Below, piece by piece: positions 5,542 to 5,637 of a DNA stretch of 5,637 nt (the first letter of the stretch is position 1; each line of letters starts with the position of its first letter). Source of the stretch: an uncultured Collinsella sp. (GTDB lineage Bacteria; Actinomycetota; Coriobacteriia; Coriobacteriales; Coriobacteriaceae); NCBI GenBank assembly GCA_900545875.1, contig URAQ01000123.1, forward strand, positions 1 through 5,637, given 5' to 3'. Under the pieces are notes generated by a model that saw only the letters and a program-made list of their open reading frames with translations, ran no database searches and was not told where the DNA came from. The position numbers and the translations under genes were made by a program.

Positions 5542-5633
5542 CCACGTTCTCCGTTCGCTCCAAAGTAGCGCGCCTTTCGCGCAAAGCGCGAAACAGCGAA
5601 AGGGACACGTATCCCCATCAACCACATTCTCCG
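5539..5633. repeat. 15-bp direct repeat, two copies 80 bp apart
   Basis: CAACCACGTTCTCCG at 5539-5553 and CAACCACATTCTCCG at 5619-5633 differ at one base. Both are in the non-coding region upstream of the riboswitch. They could be part of a dispersed intergenic repeat or paired protein-binding sites. Nothing in the window tells which. Confidence 0.5.
5573..5615. repeat. Two nested inverted repeats and an adjacent palindrome in the intergenic region
   Basis: TTTCGCGC (5575-5582) is an exact inverted match to GCGCGAAA (5586-5593) around AAA. The outer CCTTTCGC (5573-5580) can instead pair with GCGAAAGG (5596-5603), so two mutually exclusive hairpins are possible. Directly after lies GGGACACGTATCCC (5602-5615), palindromic except at one pair. 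No U-run follows on either strand, so a standard terminator is not supported. It may be an intergenic repeat or belong to a gene outside the window. Confidence 0.4.
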
Positions 5634-5637
5634 CCCA

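Noticed and set aside
5324..5608. Minus-strand frames of 94 and 60 codons near the right end
   Set aside because: They run through the FMN riboswitch and show no family resemblance.

Overview
The window carries two transcription units on the minus strand and no convincing plus-strand gene. Composition is GC-rich, genes are tightly packed, and both ECF ATPases are fused in one polypeptide. Together these suggest a high-GC, vitamin-scavenging, gut-type Gram-positive, most likely an actinobacterium of class Coriobacteriia (Collinsella-like). The taxonomic guess is inference; no marker gene is present.

Unit 1, read right to left from about 5540 to 934, is a flavin-responsive operon. Its leader contains a well-conserved FMN riboswitch (5281-5458). 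This is followed by ribU (riboflavin-binding EcfS membrane protein), a fused ecfA1-ecfA2 ATPase gene, and ecfT (transmembrane coupling protein). ribU and ecfA overlap as ATGA, and ecfA and ecfT overlap as TAATG. Two short paralogous genes for pyridoxamine-phosphate-oxidase-like split-barrel proteins, probable flavin binders, follow after 30 and 54 bp. A hairpin at 934-988 probably ends the unit. The logic is coherent: when FMN is low, the riboswitch allows expression of a complete riboflavin importer and, by read-through, of two proteins that may use the flavin. The riboswitch ends directly at the ribU ribosome-binding site, leaving no room for an intrinsic terminator. A short sequence just upstream of the aptamer can pair with the ribosome-binding region. 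Control at the level of translation is therefore the simplest reading.

Unit 2 (766 to 1, leaving the window) begins with argC, the N-acetyl-gamma-glutamyl-phosphate reductase of arginine biosynthesis. It is intact at the N-terminus and cut off by the window edge at about residue 255. A near-perfect 37-bp palindrome built from CATGAATA half sites (852-888) lies upstream and resembles an ArgR operator.

The right end (5459-5637) is intergenic. It holds weak promoter candidates, a 15-bp direct repeat and two short inverted repeats, but no supportable gene. I saw no mobile element, CRISPR array, tRNA or rRNA. I found no wholly new system. The most distinctive points are the FMN-controlled, self-contained ECF module with its extended ATPase linker, the unusually elaborated riboswitch, and the tandem PNPOx-like paralogues attached to the operon.
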